In this document: piece by piece, positions 1 through 8,552 of the stretch
Position numbering within the stretch: position 1 is the stretch's first letter
Layout of the letters: every line of letters starts with the position of its first letter
Source: an uncultured Treponema sp.
GTDB lineage: Bacteria > Spirochaetota > Spirochaetia > Treponematales > Treponemataceae
Length of the DNA stretch: 41,565 nt
Assembly (NCBI GenBank): GCA_937877515.1
Contig: CALFIX010000044.1
Coordinates: 1 to 41,565, forward strand
Reading direction: 5' to 3'
Translations under genes and position numbers: made by a program
Notes under the pieces: generated by a model
Told to the model about the DNA's origin: nothing
Seen by the model: only the letters and a program-made list of their open reading frames with translations
The model's database searches: none

Positions 1-326
1 GATCGAGGCTGCTGGCGCCTATGCAGATGAAGTATCGAGAGTACGAGGTCGCGATGGAGGATAAGGACTATGAAAAGGCTCTGGACAGCGTGATCATAGG
101 CTCGATGTATTTCAGACAAAATCTTGCCGCGGCGGAGGAGCTGGAAGTGACGGAGCCGTACAACTATCTCGGAGCCAAGCTCGAGCAGGCCATGCTCGAT
201 CAGTTCGGGATGACTGAGGATCAGGCGATAGACCTATTTAAGACCAGAAAGCGCGAGGACTACACCATAGAGCTCAAGGCTATACTAAAGGAGCTCGGTA
301 TGGAAAATGAGGTTCGCAGCAAATGA
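1..326 (+). CDS. Hypothetical protein, possibly cut at the window start
   Basis: The frame is open from the first bases of the window, with an ATG at 21, and it stops at 326 in a 4-bp ATGA overlap with hisH. The visible product is about 101 residues, acidic and probably all-helical, with no motif, signal peptide or membrane segment that I recognise. It may be the C-terminal part of a longer protein. Base composition and codon use are G+C-rich (one sampled 60-base line is about 62% G+C) with frequent ATA for Ile, like hisH and unlike everything after about 955. Overlap with hisH suggests co-translation in a histidine operon, but no histidine enzyme is recognisable in it. Function unknown. Confidence 0.55.
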   Translation, partial: SRLLAPMQMKYREYEVAMEDKDYEKALDSVIIGSMYFRQNLAAAEELEVTEPYNYLGAKLEQAMLDQFGMTEDQAIDLFKTRKREDYTIELKAILKELGMENEVRSK

Positions 327-961
327 TTGCGATCATAGACTATGATGCCGGGAATATCCGGAATGTCGAGCATGCTCTATATCATCTGGGACAGAGATGT
401 ACGGTGACGGATGATCCGGCGGTCATAGAGGATGCGGACAGGGTGATACTCCCGGGAGTGGGAGCCTTTGGAGCGGCTATGGATACACTGCGTGCGAAGG
501 GTCTCGATGAGACCATACGGCGGGTGACTGCGGCCGGAACCCCTTTTCTCGGTATATGTCTGGGATTGCAGCTTTTGTTTTTGGAAAGTGAGGAGTCGCC
601 CGGAGTAAAGGGGCTTGGAATCTTAGACGGCAGGATACTCCGCATACCGGATGACGCATCTTTAAAGGTCCCCCATATCGGATGGAATTCTCTGGAGCAT
701 CCAAACAGCGGCAGATTGTTTAAGGGCGTCGATAACGGCTCCTTTGTGTATTTCGTACACTCATATTATCTGAGGGCAGATGATCCCGCCATAGTGACCG
801 CGACCTGCGATTACGGTGTCACGGTTGACGCGTCGGTGGAGAGTGGCAATATATTTGCCTGTCAGTTTCATCCTGAAAAGAGCGGAGAACCGGGCTTACA
901 ACTTTTAAGAAATTTTGCAAGTGACAAAAATGCCAAACCTAGAGAGGACGCTTTATGTTAA
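323..961 (+). CDS. hisH: Imidazole glycerol phosphate synthase, glutamine amidotransferase subunit HisH
   Basis: HisH hydrolyses glutamine and passes ammonia to HisF to make imidazole glycerol phosphate and AICAR in histidine synthesis. The 212-residue product is a complete class I amidotransferase: the nucleophile Cys79 lies in GICLGLQLLF, and His183 and Glu185 in QFHPEKSG complete the triad. It starts in an ATGA overlap with the preceding gene and ends in a 7-bp overlap (ATGTTAA) with hisF. From memory it most resembles Lachnospiraceae HisH. The gene body is G+C-rich, but the last ~20 codons change to AT-rich usage, and the residues after the normal family end (RNFAS) look like a tail acquired from the hisF side. 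This is a recombination or assembly junction. Confidence 0.95.
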   Translation: MIAIIDYDAGNIRNVEHALYHLGQRCTVTDDPAVIEDADRVILPGVGAFGAAMDTLRAKGLDETIRRVTAAGTPFLGICLGLQLLFLESEESPGVKGLGILDGRILRIPDDASLKVPHIGWNSLEHPNSGRLFKGVDNGSFVYFVHSYYLRADDPAIVTATCDYGVTVDASVESGNIFACQFHPEKSGEPGLQLLRNFASDKNAKPREDALC

Positions 962-1719
962 AAAAAAGAATTATAATATGCCTGGATGTAAAAGACGGAC
1001 GAACAACAAAGGGTGTAAAGTTTAAAAACAATTTAGACATTGGCGACCCTGTAGAAATGGCAGAAAAATATTATAAGCAGGGTGTTGATGAACTTGTTTT
1101 TTATGACATTATGGCAAGTGCTTCTGGGCGAGGACCCATACTAGAACTAATAAGCCGTGTTGCAGAACGTGTATTTATTCCATTTTGTGTTGGCGGAGGA
1201 ATCGGCTCAATAGAAGATATTCGCAGCACAATCCTAGCTGGAGCCGAAAAAGTTTCTCTAAACTCTCAAGCCGTAAAAAATCCCGGGCTAATTACGGAAG
1301 GTGCAAAAGTTTTTGGCAGTCAAAGCATGGTTTTGGGAATGGATGCCGCCCGTGATAACGAAATGCCAAGCGGCTACCGGGTTTATATAAACGGTGGCAG
1401 AGTAAAAACAGATTTAGATGCTCTTGAATGGGCAAAAAAAGCTGTAAACCTTGGAGCCGGCGAAATTGTCCTAAACTCCATAGATGCGGACGGAACACGT
1501 GACGGCTACGAAATAAACCTTACTCGCATGATAAGTGAAGAAGTTGGGGTTCCTGTAATTGCAAGTGGTGGTGGCGGGAAACCCAAGCACTTAGCTGAGG
1601 TCTTAACCGAAGGTAAGGCAGATGCAGCTTTAATCGCAAGCATGGTTCACTCAGGAGACTATACAGTTGAAGGTATAAAAAAGGAACTTGACGGCTTTGG
1701 CATTCCTGTAAGATTTTAG
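955..1719 (+). CDS. hisF: Imidazole glycerol phosphate synthase, cyclase subunit HisF
   Basis: HisF is the (beta/alpha)8 barrel that condenses HisH-derived ammonia with PRFAR to give imidazole glycerol phosphate and AICAR. The 254-residue product is full length. The two catalytic aspartates fall at the classical positions Asp11 (ICLDVKDG) and Asp130 (LGMDAA), and the phosphate-binding glycine loops (CVGGGI, ASGGGG) are present. The ATG overlaps the hisH stop by 7 bp, so translational coupling is likely. Codon use is AT-rich and matches the rest of the window, unlike hisH just upstream. No hisI/hisE follows; the next gene has its own promoter. Confidence 0.96.
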   Translation: MLKKRIIICLDVKDGRTTKGVKFKNNLDIGDPVEMAEKYYKQGVDELVFYDIMASASGRGPILELISRVAERVFIPFCVGGGIGSIEDIRSTILAGAEKVSLNSQAVKNPGLITEGAKVFGSQSMVLGMDAARDNEMPSGYRVYINGGRVKTDLDALEWAKKAVNLGAGEIVLNSIDADGTRDGYEINLTRMISEEVGVPVIASGGGGKPKHLAEVLTEGKADAALIASMVHSGDYTVEGIKKELDGFGIPVRF

Positions 1720-1740
1720 ACTTCGTAATGTGTAAAATAA

Positions 1741-1769
1741 TTGGTTAGACTTAATATTTGTGCTATAAT
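1741..1769 (+). promoter_or_regulatory. Predicted promoter of the diguanylate cyclase gene; leaderless type
   Basis: A -35 TTGGTT (1741-1746), a 17-bp spacer and an extended -10 TGcTATAAT (hexamer 1764-1769) end 6 nt before the ATG at 1776. Transcription should start at or next to the start codon, leaving no room for a Shine-Dalgarno. Confidence 0.7.
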
Positions 1770-1775
1770 CATTGT

Positions 1776-3917
1776 ATGAAATTAAGAAGGCACAAAAAGC
1801 TTTTTTTTATACTCTTTTCTTACGCTCTGCTTTATAGTTTTGTTTTTTCACAAAATGAACAAAAGAAAACTATAAAAGTCGGTACATTTGCAAATGATGC
1901 TCTTTATGAAAAAAGAGGTATAGAACATAATTCTTCTTATCTTGTAGATTTTTTAAACACAATAAACAGATATAATGATTGGCACTTTGAATATGTAGAA
2001 TTAAATACAGAGTCTGCAGCCCAGGCACTTTCTGGTGGAAAAGTTGACATTCTTCCTTTCGTCGGAAAGGGAATGGACACGGAAGGTGATTTTTTATTTT
2101 CAGATATTCCGTCTGCTGTTGGATCTGAAGTTTTAGCTTCTATTGCACCTAAAAAAATGCAGAATCTTTCTATTGCAGTAACATACAACGCACCTGAAGA
2201 AATGCTAAAGAATTTGGAATCCTATGCATCTCATCAGGGTTTTAGTTATATTTTAAAACGCTATGAAAGCCAAAATAAAATGTATGAGGCTGTTTTTAAA
2301 GGAGAAGTTGATGCAATTGCATCAATAGACTTTGGACTTCCTAAAGATTTTAATGTTATTGGCTCTATAAATCCCTTGTTTTTTTATGTAGCCGTTAGTC
2401 AAAAAAATAAAGAACTATATACAGAAATAAACCAAGCTCTTTCGCTTTCTTTTAATCTTAATCCTGAATTTTTAAATGCACTTAGAAAACGTTACATTCC
2501 AAGTGCTGACGAAGGTATCTTTAATTTTACATTCCGCGAAAAAAACTATATTGACGAAAAACCATTGGTAAAAATTGCAATCGTAGAAAATCAGCGTCCG
2601 TTAAGCTATATAGAAAAAGGAAAGCCTAAGGGTATTGTAATAGATTTAGTAAAAAATATTTTTTCAAAGAGTAATATCGCTTATACGTTTGTTACTGCAA
2701 AAAATTACAAAGATGCTGTTGCTTTAGTAGAAGACGGTAAAGCTGATGTTATATATGCTATAACAGATACTTTAAATGACGAAGACGCAGGATTTTTTAA
2801 AATTACAAGTGGAATGTATAAGCAAAATAATGTTGTAATTACAAACAATAGCGGAGTCTCTTACGGAAACTGCACTTTCATTGCTGTGAAAGCCTATCAG
2901 TACTTAAGCAGTTTTATAACAGTTCATTACAATCCTTCTAAAATACAATGGTGTGATTCTTCAGAAGAATGTATAAAACTTGTAAAATCAACAAAAAATT
3001 CTTTTACAGTTTTACCAAACTTAGAAATAAGATCTTACGAAAATAGTAATCTTTTTCCTAACATAAAGATTTTAGAAGACGGTTATACAAACAACCTTTG
3101 TATAGGAATTTCAAGAAAAATTCCTTCTGAACTTTGCAGCATCCTGGATAAATCAATTTATAAACTTTCCGAAAACATAATGGAAACTTATTTAGAAAAT
3201 AGAATTGTAACAAGTAAAGGTCTTCAAGCTGCAATAAAACAGCATCCATATTTTTTTGTAGCACTTCTTATTTTATTTATACTTCTTTTAGCTCTTACAA
3301 TCTTTCTTGTAATCTATAACACAACAAAACGTAAAAAAGACAAACAGATTGCGAAAGCCATGAACCTTGCAAACAGAGATGCAATGACAGGTCTTTACAA
3401 TCACATAGCATATAAAAAACTTGTTTCAAAATCTCTAGAACACCAGGTATTGGATGAAAGAAGTGCGTTCGTAATGATTGATATAGATAATTTTAAGCAC
3501 ATAAACGACACCTTGGGACACGGCACTGGAGACCTTGTAATAGTAACTGTTTCAAACATTCTTGTTTCTACGTTTAGACAGGGAGACTTAAAATGCCGCA
3601 TGGGAGGAGATGAGTTTTCAGTCTTTATGAAAAACGTTTCTAGCAAAGAAGGTGTTGAAAAAAAACTTTCGCTTCTTATGGACGAAGTTGCGCGTACTTT
3701 TAGAGCAATGAATCTTGGCGTCTCTGTTACATGCTCTGTGGGTGCCGTTATTTGTACGGGACCTCAGTCTGACAGCTTTGAAAAACTTTACGAGTTTGCT
3801 GACAAAGCTCTATACACTGTAAAAAATGGTGGTAAAAATTCTTTTGCAATTTCTGAAGAAGAACTTGTGTACAACGCAGAAGAAAATTTCTCTATTGCAA
3901 AAGAAGGTAGGCTTTAA
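1776..3917 (+). CDS. Membrane diguanylate cyclase with two periplasmic solute-binding domains
   Basis: This is a 713-residue sensor enzyme that should make cyclic di-GMP from GTP in response to a periplasmic ligand. An N-terminal signal/anchor (about 6-26) is followed by two tandem SBP_bac_3-like domains (about 35-255 and 268-480), one membrane segment (about 493-514) and a GGDEF domain. The active motif GGDEF is intact at 610-614, and the inhibitory I-site RQGD sits at 601-604 with the canonical five-residue gap, so product inhibition is likely. The ligand is unknown; the domain type usually binds amino acids or similar small solutes. I chose ATG 1776, because an in-frame TTG at 1758 lies inside the promoter. 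It ends 2 bp from convergent queD. Confidence 0.9.
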   Translation: MKLRRHKKLFFILFSYALLYSFVFSQNEQKKTIKVGTFANDALYEKRGIEHNSSYLVDFLNTINRYNDWHFEYVELNTESAAQALSGGKVDILPFVGKGMDTEGDFLFSDIPSAVGSEVLASIAPKKMQNLSIAVTYNAPEEMLKNLESYASHQGFSYILKRYESQNKMYEAVFKGEVDAIASIDFGLPKDFNVIGSINPLFFYVAVSQKNKELYTEINQALSLSFNLNPEFLNALRKRYIPSADEGIFNFTFREKNYIDEKPLVKIAIVENQRPLSYIEKGKPKGIVIDLVKNIFSKSNIAYTFVTAKNYKDAVALVEDGKADVIYAITDTLNDEDAGFFKITSGMYKQNNVVITNNSGVSYGNCTFIAVKAYQYLSSFITVHYNPSKIQWCDSSEECIKLVKSTKNSFTVLPNLEIRSYENSNLFPNIKILEDGYTNNLCIGISRKIPSELCSILDKSIYKLSENIMETYLENRIVTSKGLQAAIKQHPYFFVALLILFILLLALTIFLVIYNTTKRKKDKQIAKAMNLANRDAMTGLYNHIAYKKLVSKSLEHQVLDERSAFVMIDIDNFKHINDTLGHGTGDLVIVTVSNILVSTFRQGDLKCRMGGDEFSVFMKNVSSKEGVEKKLSLLMDEVARTFRAMNLGVSVTCSVGAVICTGPQSDSFEKLYEFADKALYTVKNGGKNSFAISEEELVYNAEENFSIAKEGRL

Positions 3918-3919
3918 CT

Positions 3920-4312
3920 TTATTCTGCAATATACCTTGCGCGACTTGTATCTGTTTCAAACACGTCTATAGCATAAAGATAGGCTTCTTTAGTAGAAGT
4001 AGTATTTTTCTTTAGCTCTGGAAGTGATTCTGTTATGCGGCGATAAACGTAAAGGGCAATACGTTCTGCGCTTGGATTTTGTAAAAACTCAGCTTTGTCA
4101 TTTAAATTTGTATGGTCTAGCTCTTTACATACATCACGCAAAGTTTTTTTTAAAACTGTAAAATCTAAAAGCATTCCGCCTTTATCTAAAACTTCTCCAC
4201 GAACATGAGCATATACTTTATAATTGTGTCCATGAAGATTTTCACATTTACCGTGATAGTCACGTAAAAAATGAGCTGCACTAAAACTTGCTTCTACCCT
4301 AACTTCAAACAT
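3920..4312 (-). CDS. queD: 6-carboxy-5,6,7,8-tetrahydropterin synthase (QueD/PTPS family)
   Basis: This is a 130-residue member of the 6-pyruvoyl-tetrahydropterin synthase family. In bacteria it usually converts dihydroneopterin triphosphate to 6-carboxytetrahydropterin for queuosine or other 7-deazaguanine synthesis. The zinc histidines are His14 (SAAHFL), His27 and His29 (LHGHNY); Cys23 in GKCENLHGHNY is the catalytic cysteine; the LDHTNLND and NPSAERIA segments are typical. No queC, queE or queF lies nearby, so the QueD role is the family default rather than shown by context. It has its own predicted leaderless promoter and ends 2 bp from the convergent cyclase gene. Confidence 0.88.
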   Translation of the reverse strand: MFEVRVEASFSAAHFLRDYHGKCENLHGHNYKVYAHVRGEVLDKGGMLLDFTVLKKTLRDVCKELDHTNLNDKAEFLQNPSAERIALYVYRRITESLPELKKNTTSTKEAYLYAIDVFETDTSRARYIAE

Positions 4313-4318
4313 GTGCTA

Positions 4319-4347
4319 AGTATATCATTTGCTTTTTTTTGTGTCAT
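4319..4347 (-). promoter_or_regulatory. Predicted queD promoter; leaderless type
   Basis: On the minus strand: -35 ATGACA (4342-4347), 17-bp spacer, extended -10 TGaTATACT (hexamer 4319-4324), then 6 nt to the ATG at 4312. No Shine-Dalgarno is seen. Confidence 0.68.
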
Positions 4348-4365
4348 CAGTGCTTAACACTAAAT

Positions 4366-5586
4366 TTATACTCCTTTTGCGCAAACTAAAGAGTATTCTT
4401 CTAAAAAAGATTTTATGCGACCAGAACTAAATTTATCTTTCCTGTAAATTGCAAGAATTCGTCCCTCCGTCTTAAATGGGAAAAAGCAGAATGTTAAATC
4501 CATGGCAGAATTTTGAGAAGCAATTGGAACATATTCACATTTTTCTCCGCACAGTCTTATGTCAGTCATGCGTTCATCTTCAAAAACAAACAGCGTATTA
4601 AACAATTCTCTTGCATCAGAAAAAGAATGTTTTTTTAAGAGCGCTTCCAAATCTAAACTCTGATGCATTAAACCCTGTTTTATAACAGAAGCAACTTTTA
4701 GAAGGAAGCCGTCTGTAAGCTTTTCATCTTCAAAATCATCTTCTGACATATCCATCCTTAAAGGAACAGTAGTTGTATAAAGCCCTATCGAACGAAAATT
4801 TTTTCTTTTCCTGCAAGAAAAATTGGTTCCCGTTATAACACATTCTTTTTTACAAGCTTTAAAAAGAAAAGCAAACCATGCTGCCATATAAAAAACAAAT
4901 GGAGTTACATTAAGCTTTCTGCACCTTTTTCTAATCTTCTCTGTAATTTTTGACTCTATATACCCAAAATCAATAGCCCCTTCTCCACCATACTTTTTTA
5001 ATGGCGTAAAATCCATAGGAAGTTCCGTTACAGTAAAACATTCATTTTCTAAGTTATAAAACTTTACATATTCTTCCCAATATGAAGTATGCTCTAAAAA
5101 TTCTTCATCCGTAAAATTACTATGCTCTGCCAAAGGAGGCGTATATAAAACTCTTCTTCCTGAATAAAATTCATTCAATTCATAAAAAAAATTTTTAAAC
5201 GAAAATCCATCCATAATAATGTGAGAAAAATCTACAAGAACGATATTATCTTTATAAGAAACTCTAATTAAAGGCTCAGACTCTAAATCAAAAGGCTTTA
5301 AAAAATCAGAAAGCTCTTTATTTGTAAAAGGTAAGACTTCTATTTTTCGAGTTTTATAAATTTTTTCATATAAAGCACCATCCTTAATAAAAAAATTGCT
5401 TCTTAAATGGTCGTGCCGCTCTACAATTTTATTAACAGCTTCTTTTAAACGTTCTACATCAAGACTTTTTACCTTAAAACCAAATGCAAGATTTATATTT
5501 GTGTTAGTTTTATCAGAAAGAAATGTCTTAAAGACTGGTGTCTGTAAACAGGAGGCTTTCAATATTTTGAAACCAGAATTTTCCAT
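4366..5586 (-). CDS. Stand-alone NRPS-like condensation-domain protein
   Basis: The 406-residue product has the layout of a nonribosomal peptide synthetase condensation domain and nothing else. It contains an N-terminal ERHDHLRSNF segment (core motif C2), SHIIMDG at 121-127 (core HHxxxDG, with the catalytic second His kept as His122 and Asp126 present, first His replaced by Ser), and IGLYTTTVPLR (core C5). Such proteins form amide or ester bonds between carrier-bound or free acyl groups; related folds include wax-ester and acetyl transferases. No adenylation or carrier domain is nearby, so donor and acceptor are unknown. I chose ATG 5586; an in-frame TTG two codons upstream overlaps the -10. 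It is divergent from murE, with a shared -35 element. Confidence 0.8.
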   Translation of the reverse strand: MENSGFKILKASCLQTPVFKTFLSDKTNTNINLAFGFKVKSLDVERLKEAVNKIVERHDHLRSNFFIKDGALYEKIYKTRKIEVLPFTNKELSDFLKPFDLESEPLIRVSYKDNIVLVDFSHIIMDGFSFKNFFYELNEFYSGRRVLYTPPLAEHSNFTDEEFLEHTSYWEEYVKFYNLENECFTVTELPMDFTPLKKYGGEGAIDFGYIESKITEKIRKRCRKLNVTPFVFYMAAWFAFLFKACKKECVITGTNFSCRKRKNFRSIGLYTTTVPLRMDMSEDDFEDEKLTDGFLLKVASVIKQGLMHQSLDLEALLKKHSFSDARELFNTLFVFEDERMTDIRLCGEKCEYVPIASQNSAMDLTFCFFPFKTEGRILAIYRKDKFSSGRIKSFLEEYSLVCAKGV

Positions 5587-5592
5587 GCGCAA

Positions 5593-5621
5593 AATATACT
5601 AAACTATCTTTGTAATTGCAA
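5593..5621 (-). promoter_or_regulatory. Predicted promoter of the condensation-domain gene; shares its -35 with murE
   Basis: Minus strand: -35 TTGCAA (5616-5621), 17-bp spacer, -10 TATATT (5593-5598), 6 nt to ATG 5586. The -35 is a palindrome and is also the murE -35. Confidence 0.65.
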
Positions 5622-5644
5622 GTTTTCTTACATAATAGTAAAAT
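5616..5644 (+). promoter_or_regulatory. Predicted murE promoter; shares its -35 with the divergent gene
   Basis: Plus strand: -35 TTGCAA (5616-5621), 17-bp spacer, -10 TAAAAT (5639-5644), 6 nt to ATG 5651. It is the mirror image of the opposing promoter; both start codons are 32 bp from the hexamer centre. Confidence 0.65.
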
Positions 5645-5650
5645 GCACGC

Positions 5651-7402
5651 ATGAAAAAGACCTTGAAAAACCTCTTAGCTCTTTTACCCAAAGACACATT
5701 TACATATACATTTACAGATTCAGAGGGGAACGAGCTTACCGATAAAAAAAACGTTTCAGCTTTAACCGACAACATTTTTATAGAACACCTGGAGTTTGAC
5801 AGCAGACACATAAAGCCCAATACCCTATTCTTTGCACTTCCCGGCACACACACAACCGGTAACCGCTTTATTGCACAAGCAATTTCAAACGGAGCCGTAT
5901 GCATTATTTACGAAGGCTGTCTTAGCGAAGAAGACAAAGAAAGCATTTCCAAGGCTATTACAAAACCTGTAGCGTTTATACACACAGAAAGTTCTCGCTT
6001 TGCAATGAGCCCTATAAGTGCTTCTTTTTATGACAACCCGAGTGAGCACATGGTTATTTACGGTGTTACCGGAACAGAAGGCAAAAGCAGCACAGTAAGC
6101 TTTATATGGCAGCTTTTACGGCTTTCAGGTTTTAAGGCTGGTTTTATAAGCACTGTTCAATATTCTCTTGGTGGAGAAGCTGTTTCTAACCCGGAGCATC
6201 AAACAACACCAGAAGCTCCTATTGTACAAAGAGAACTTTACGAAATGCTACAAAATGGTTGTACGCATGCAGTTGTAGAGTCCTCTAGTCATGGTCTTAG
6301 TGCAAAGACAAACCGCTTAGGAGACGTTCACTTTGACTGTGCTGTTTTTATGAATGTAACTCTGGAGCACCTGGAATTCCATAAAACTCTGGAACAATAC
6401 AAAAGCGATAAAGCAAACCTTTTCCGTTCATTGGACAAATGGCAACACACAAAAGAAATCACAAACTTAAAGAAAAAAGACAATACAATAGAAGTTCCAA
6501 GCTTTGGTATAGTAAACTTAGAAGACCCTGCAGCTTTGTACTTTGCCTCTTGTACAAAGAAAAAAACAATTGGTTTTACAACAGAAGGAAAAGCTGGAAA
6601 GCAAGCTGCTGAAGAGCTTAAGGCTTCACCTCTTCCTCTGATTCCTGAGGATATGCAGTATCTTTCTGCCCGAAACATAGCAAGTGCACGCTATGGACTT
6701 TCTTTCAGCATTCATCGCTACGAAGCACACGACTCTTTAGGAAAAGAAAACCGCGTCATTCATGTAAAGTCTTCTTTGCCAGGAGCTTTTAATGCATACA
6801 ATATTATGGCTTCGCTTCTTGCAGTTCACGGAACAACAGGAACCTCTTTAGAAACCCTTGCCTCTTATGCAGAAAACCTGACACCTGTAAAAGGCAGGAT
6901 GACTGTTATAGATAAGGGCCAACCTTTTGAGGTAATTGTAGACTACGCACATACACCAAGCAGCTTTGAAACAATCTTTCCTCCTGTAAAGCAGCGTTGC
7001 ACAGGCCGCATGATTTGTCTCTTTGGAAGCGGTGGCGAGAGGGACACAAAAAAACGACCTCTTCAGGGCGAAATTGCAGATCGGTTTTGCGACACTGTAA
7101 TTTTAACGGATGAAGATCCTAGAGGCGAAGACAGCGTAGAACTTTTAGAGCAAATTGCAGGTGACAGAACAAAGGGAGCCCGCTCTACCGGCAAAAAGGA
7201 CGGCGAAAATCTTTTTATAATTCCAGACCGTCCTAAAGCCATCAGAAAGGCTTTCAGTCTTGCACAGGCTAACGACATTGTACTACTCTTAGGAAAGAGC
7301 CACGAAAACTCTATAATCTACAAGGACTACACAATGCCTTACGATGAAATTTCAGAAGCAGAAAAAGCATTAGAAGAAATGGGGTATACAAAATGGACAT
7401 AA
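5651..7402 (+). CDS. murE: UDP-N-acetylmuramyl-tripeptide synthetase (MurE)
   Basis: MurE adds the third amino acid (a diamino acid) to UDP-MurNAc-L-Ala-D-Glu using ATP, in the cytoplasm. The 583-residue product has an N-terminal UDP-binding domain, a central ATPase domain with GTEGKSS at 141-147, and a C-terminal ligase domain with DYAHTPSSFE. At 487-494 it carries DEDPRGED in the place of the DNPR specificity motif. The Arg is of the meso-diaminopimelate type, but treponemes are known to use ornithine, so the diamino acid cannot be settled here. It is slightly longer than typical MurE (about 490-500). The 3' end overlaps ddl by 10 bp, so the pair is translationally coupled. No Shine-Dalgarno; leaderless promoter predicted. 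Confidence 0.94.
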   Translation: MKKTLKNLLALLPKDTFTYTFTDSEGNELTDKKNVSALTDNIFIEHLEFDSRHIKPNTLFFALPGTHTTGNRFIAQAISNGAVCIIYEGCLSEEDKESISKAITKPVAFIHTESSRFAMSPISASFYDNPSEHMVIYGVTGTEGKSSTVSFIWQLLRLSGFKAGFISTVQYSLGGEAVSNPEHQTTPEAPIVQRELYEMLQNGCTHAVVESSSHGLSAKTNRLGDVHFDCAVFMNVTLEHLEFHKTLEQYKSDKANLFRSLDKWQHTKEITNLKKKDNTIEVPSFGIVNLEDPAALYFASCTKKKTIGFTTEGKAGKQAAEELKASPLPLIPEDMQYLSARNIASARYGLSFSIHRYEAHDSLGKENRVIHVKSSLPGAFNAYNIMASLLAVHGTTGTSLETLASYAENLTPVKGRMTVIDKGQPFEVIVDYAHTPSSFETIFPPVKQRCTGRMICLFGSGGERDTKKRPLQGEIADRFCDTVILTDEDPRGEDSVELLEQIAGDRTKGARSTGKKDGENLFIIPDRPKAIRKAFSLAQANDIVLLLGKSHENSIIYKDYTMPYDEISEAEKALEEMGYTKWT

Positions 7403-8526
7403 TATTTTTATATGGCGGAAGAAGCGGCGAACACGAAATTTCTATAAAAAGCTGTACATCTGTTGTACGTGCAACAGGAAGCGAACACAACATCTCTCTT
7501 ATAGCAATTACAAAAAATGGAGAATGGTATCTTCAAGAGCCTTCTCAAGTAAAAAAAATCAAAGAAGATAAAAATACATTTTTAAAAATCACCACAGAAA
7601 AATCTCAGCGGGTAAGCGTACTTCCTGGCGGTGGACTACAGAATGCTTTTTACGTACAGGACAAAAAAATTCCATGCGATGTAGTCTTTCCTGTTTTACA
7701 CGGAACCTATGGCGAAGACGGAACAATACAAGGCTTACTGGAAATGCTGGGCGTTCCTTACGTAGGCTGCGGAGTTTTATCCAGTGCCGTAACAATGGAC
7801 AAAATTACGACAAAAATTCTTTGGGAAAGTGCAGGTCTTCCGGTTGTGCCATACCGCTTAATTACCAGAGCAGATGTAAACGACAGTGAAAAATACGACA
7901 CACTTGTAAAAGAAGCCGTAGAATCCTTAAAGTTTCCTCTGTTTGTAAAGCCATGTTCTGCAGGAAGCAGTGACGGAGCGAACAAGGCCTGTAACGAAAG
8001 AGAATTACAAGACGCATTACGCGAAGCATTTTTGTGGGACAATAAAGTCTTAATAGAAAAAGCAATTAATGCCCGCGAAGTAGAATGTTCTGTAACGGGT
8101 AATAGCGTAACTTCAAGTAGCGAAAAACCCGAAACTCTTCTTACAGGTTATGGTCCTGGCGAAATTGTTCCAAAGCACACATTCTATGACTATGATGCAA
8201 AGTACAATGACCCAGATGGAGCAGAGTTAAAAATTCCCGCACTTCTTACGACCGAGCAACTAGACTATATAAAAAGCACAGCAAAAAAAGCTTACAAAGC
8301 CGTAGATGCTTCAGGCTTAAGCAGAGTAGATTTTTTTGTTGACCGCGACACTGGGAAAATTTATTTAAACGAAATAAACACGCTTCCAGGTTTTACAAAC
8401 ATAAGCATGTTCCCAAAAATGTGCGAAAGCGAAGGGCTTGATTTTACAAACCTCATAGATCTTTTATGCCGCGAAGCGCTTGCTCGCTTTAAAGCCCGGG
8501 AAAGTCTTACAACAAGCCGAACATAA
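7393..8526 (+). CDS. ddl: D-alanine--D-alanine ligase
   Basis: Ddl joins two D-alanines using ATP to make the dipeptide that MurF adds to the peptidoglycan precursor. The 377-residue product starts with the family signature GGRSGEHEIS (residues 8-17). It has the ATP-grasp segments LFVKPCSAGSSDG and VLIEKAINAREVECSV, and the metal-binding end of the fold (SRVDFFVD, NEINTLPGFT). The ATG overlaps the murE stop by 10 bp. A short Ser-rich insertion lies around NSVTSSSEKPE. No features of a D-Lac or D-Ser variant were judged. Confidence 0.95.
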   Translation: MDIIFLYGGRSGEHEISIKSCTSVVRATGSEHNISLIAITKNGEWYLQEPSQVKKIKEDKNTFLKITTEKSQRVSVLPGGGLQNAFYVQDKKIPCDVVFPVLHGTYGEDGTIQGLLEMLGVPYVGCGVLSSAVTMDKITTKILWESAGLPVVPYRLITRADVNDSEKYDTLVKEAVESLKFPLFVKPCSAGSSDGANKACNERELQDALREAFLWDNKVLIEKAINAREVECSVTGNSVTSSSEKPETLLTGYGPGEIVPKHTFYDYDAKYNDPDGAELKIPALLTTEQLDYIKSTAKKAYKAVDASGLSRVDFFVDRDTGKIYLNEINTLPGFTNISMFPKMCESEGLDFTNLIDLLCREALARFKARESLTTSRT

Positions 8527-8552
8527 TTTTAATAGCATATTAAGAATTTTCG

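Noticed and set aside
780..960. Cloning chimera at a GATC (Sau3AI-type) ligation site explaining the composition break
   Set aside because: The window starts with GATC, but no GATC lies at the break (about 890-955); the nearest, at 783, is still followed by G+C-rich hisH. A chimera of another kind remains possible.
1758..1775. In-frame TTG start for the diguanylate cyclase
   Set aside because: It lies within the extended -10 promoter; ATG 1776 gives a normal signal/anchor and the promoter spacing seen at other genes.
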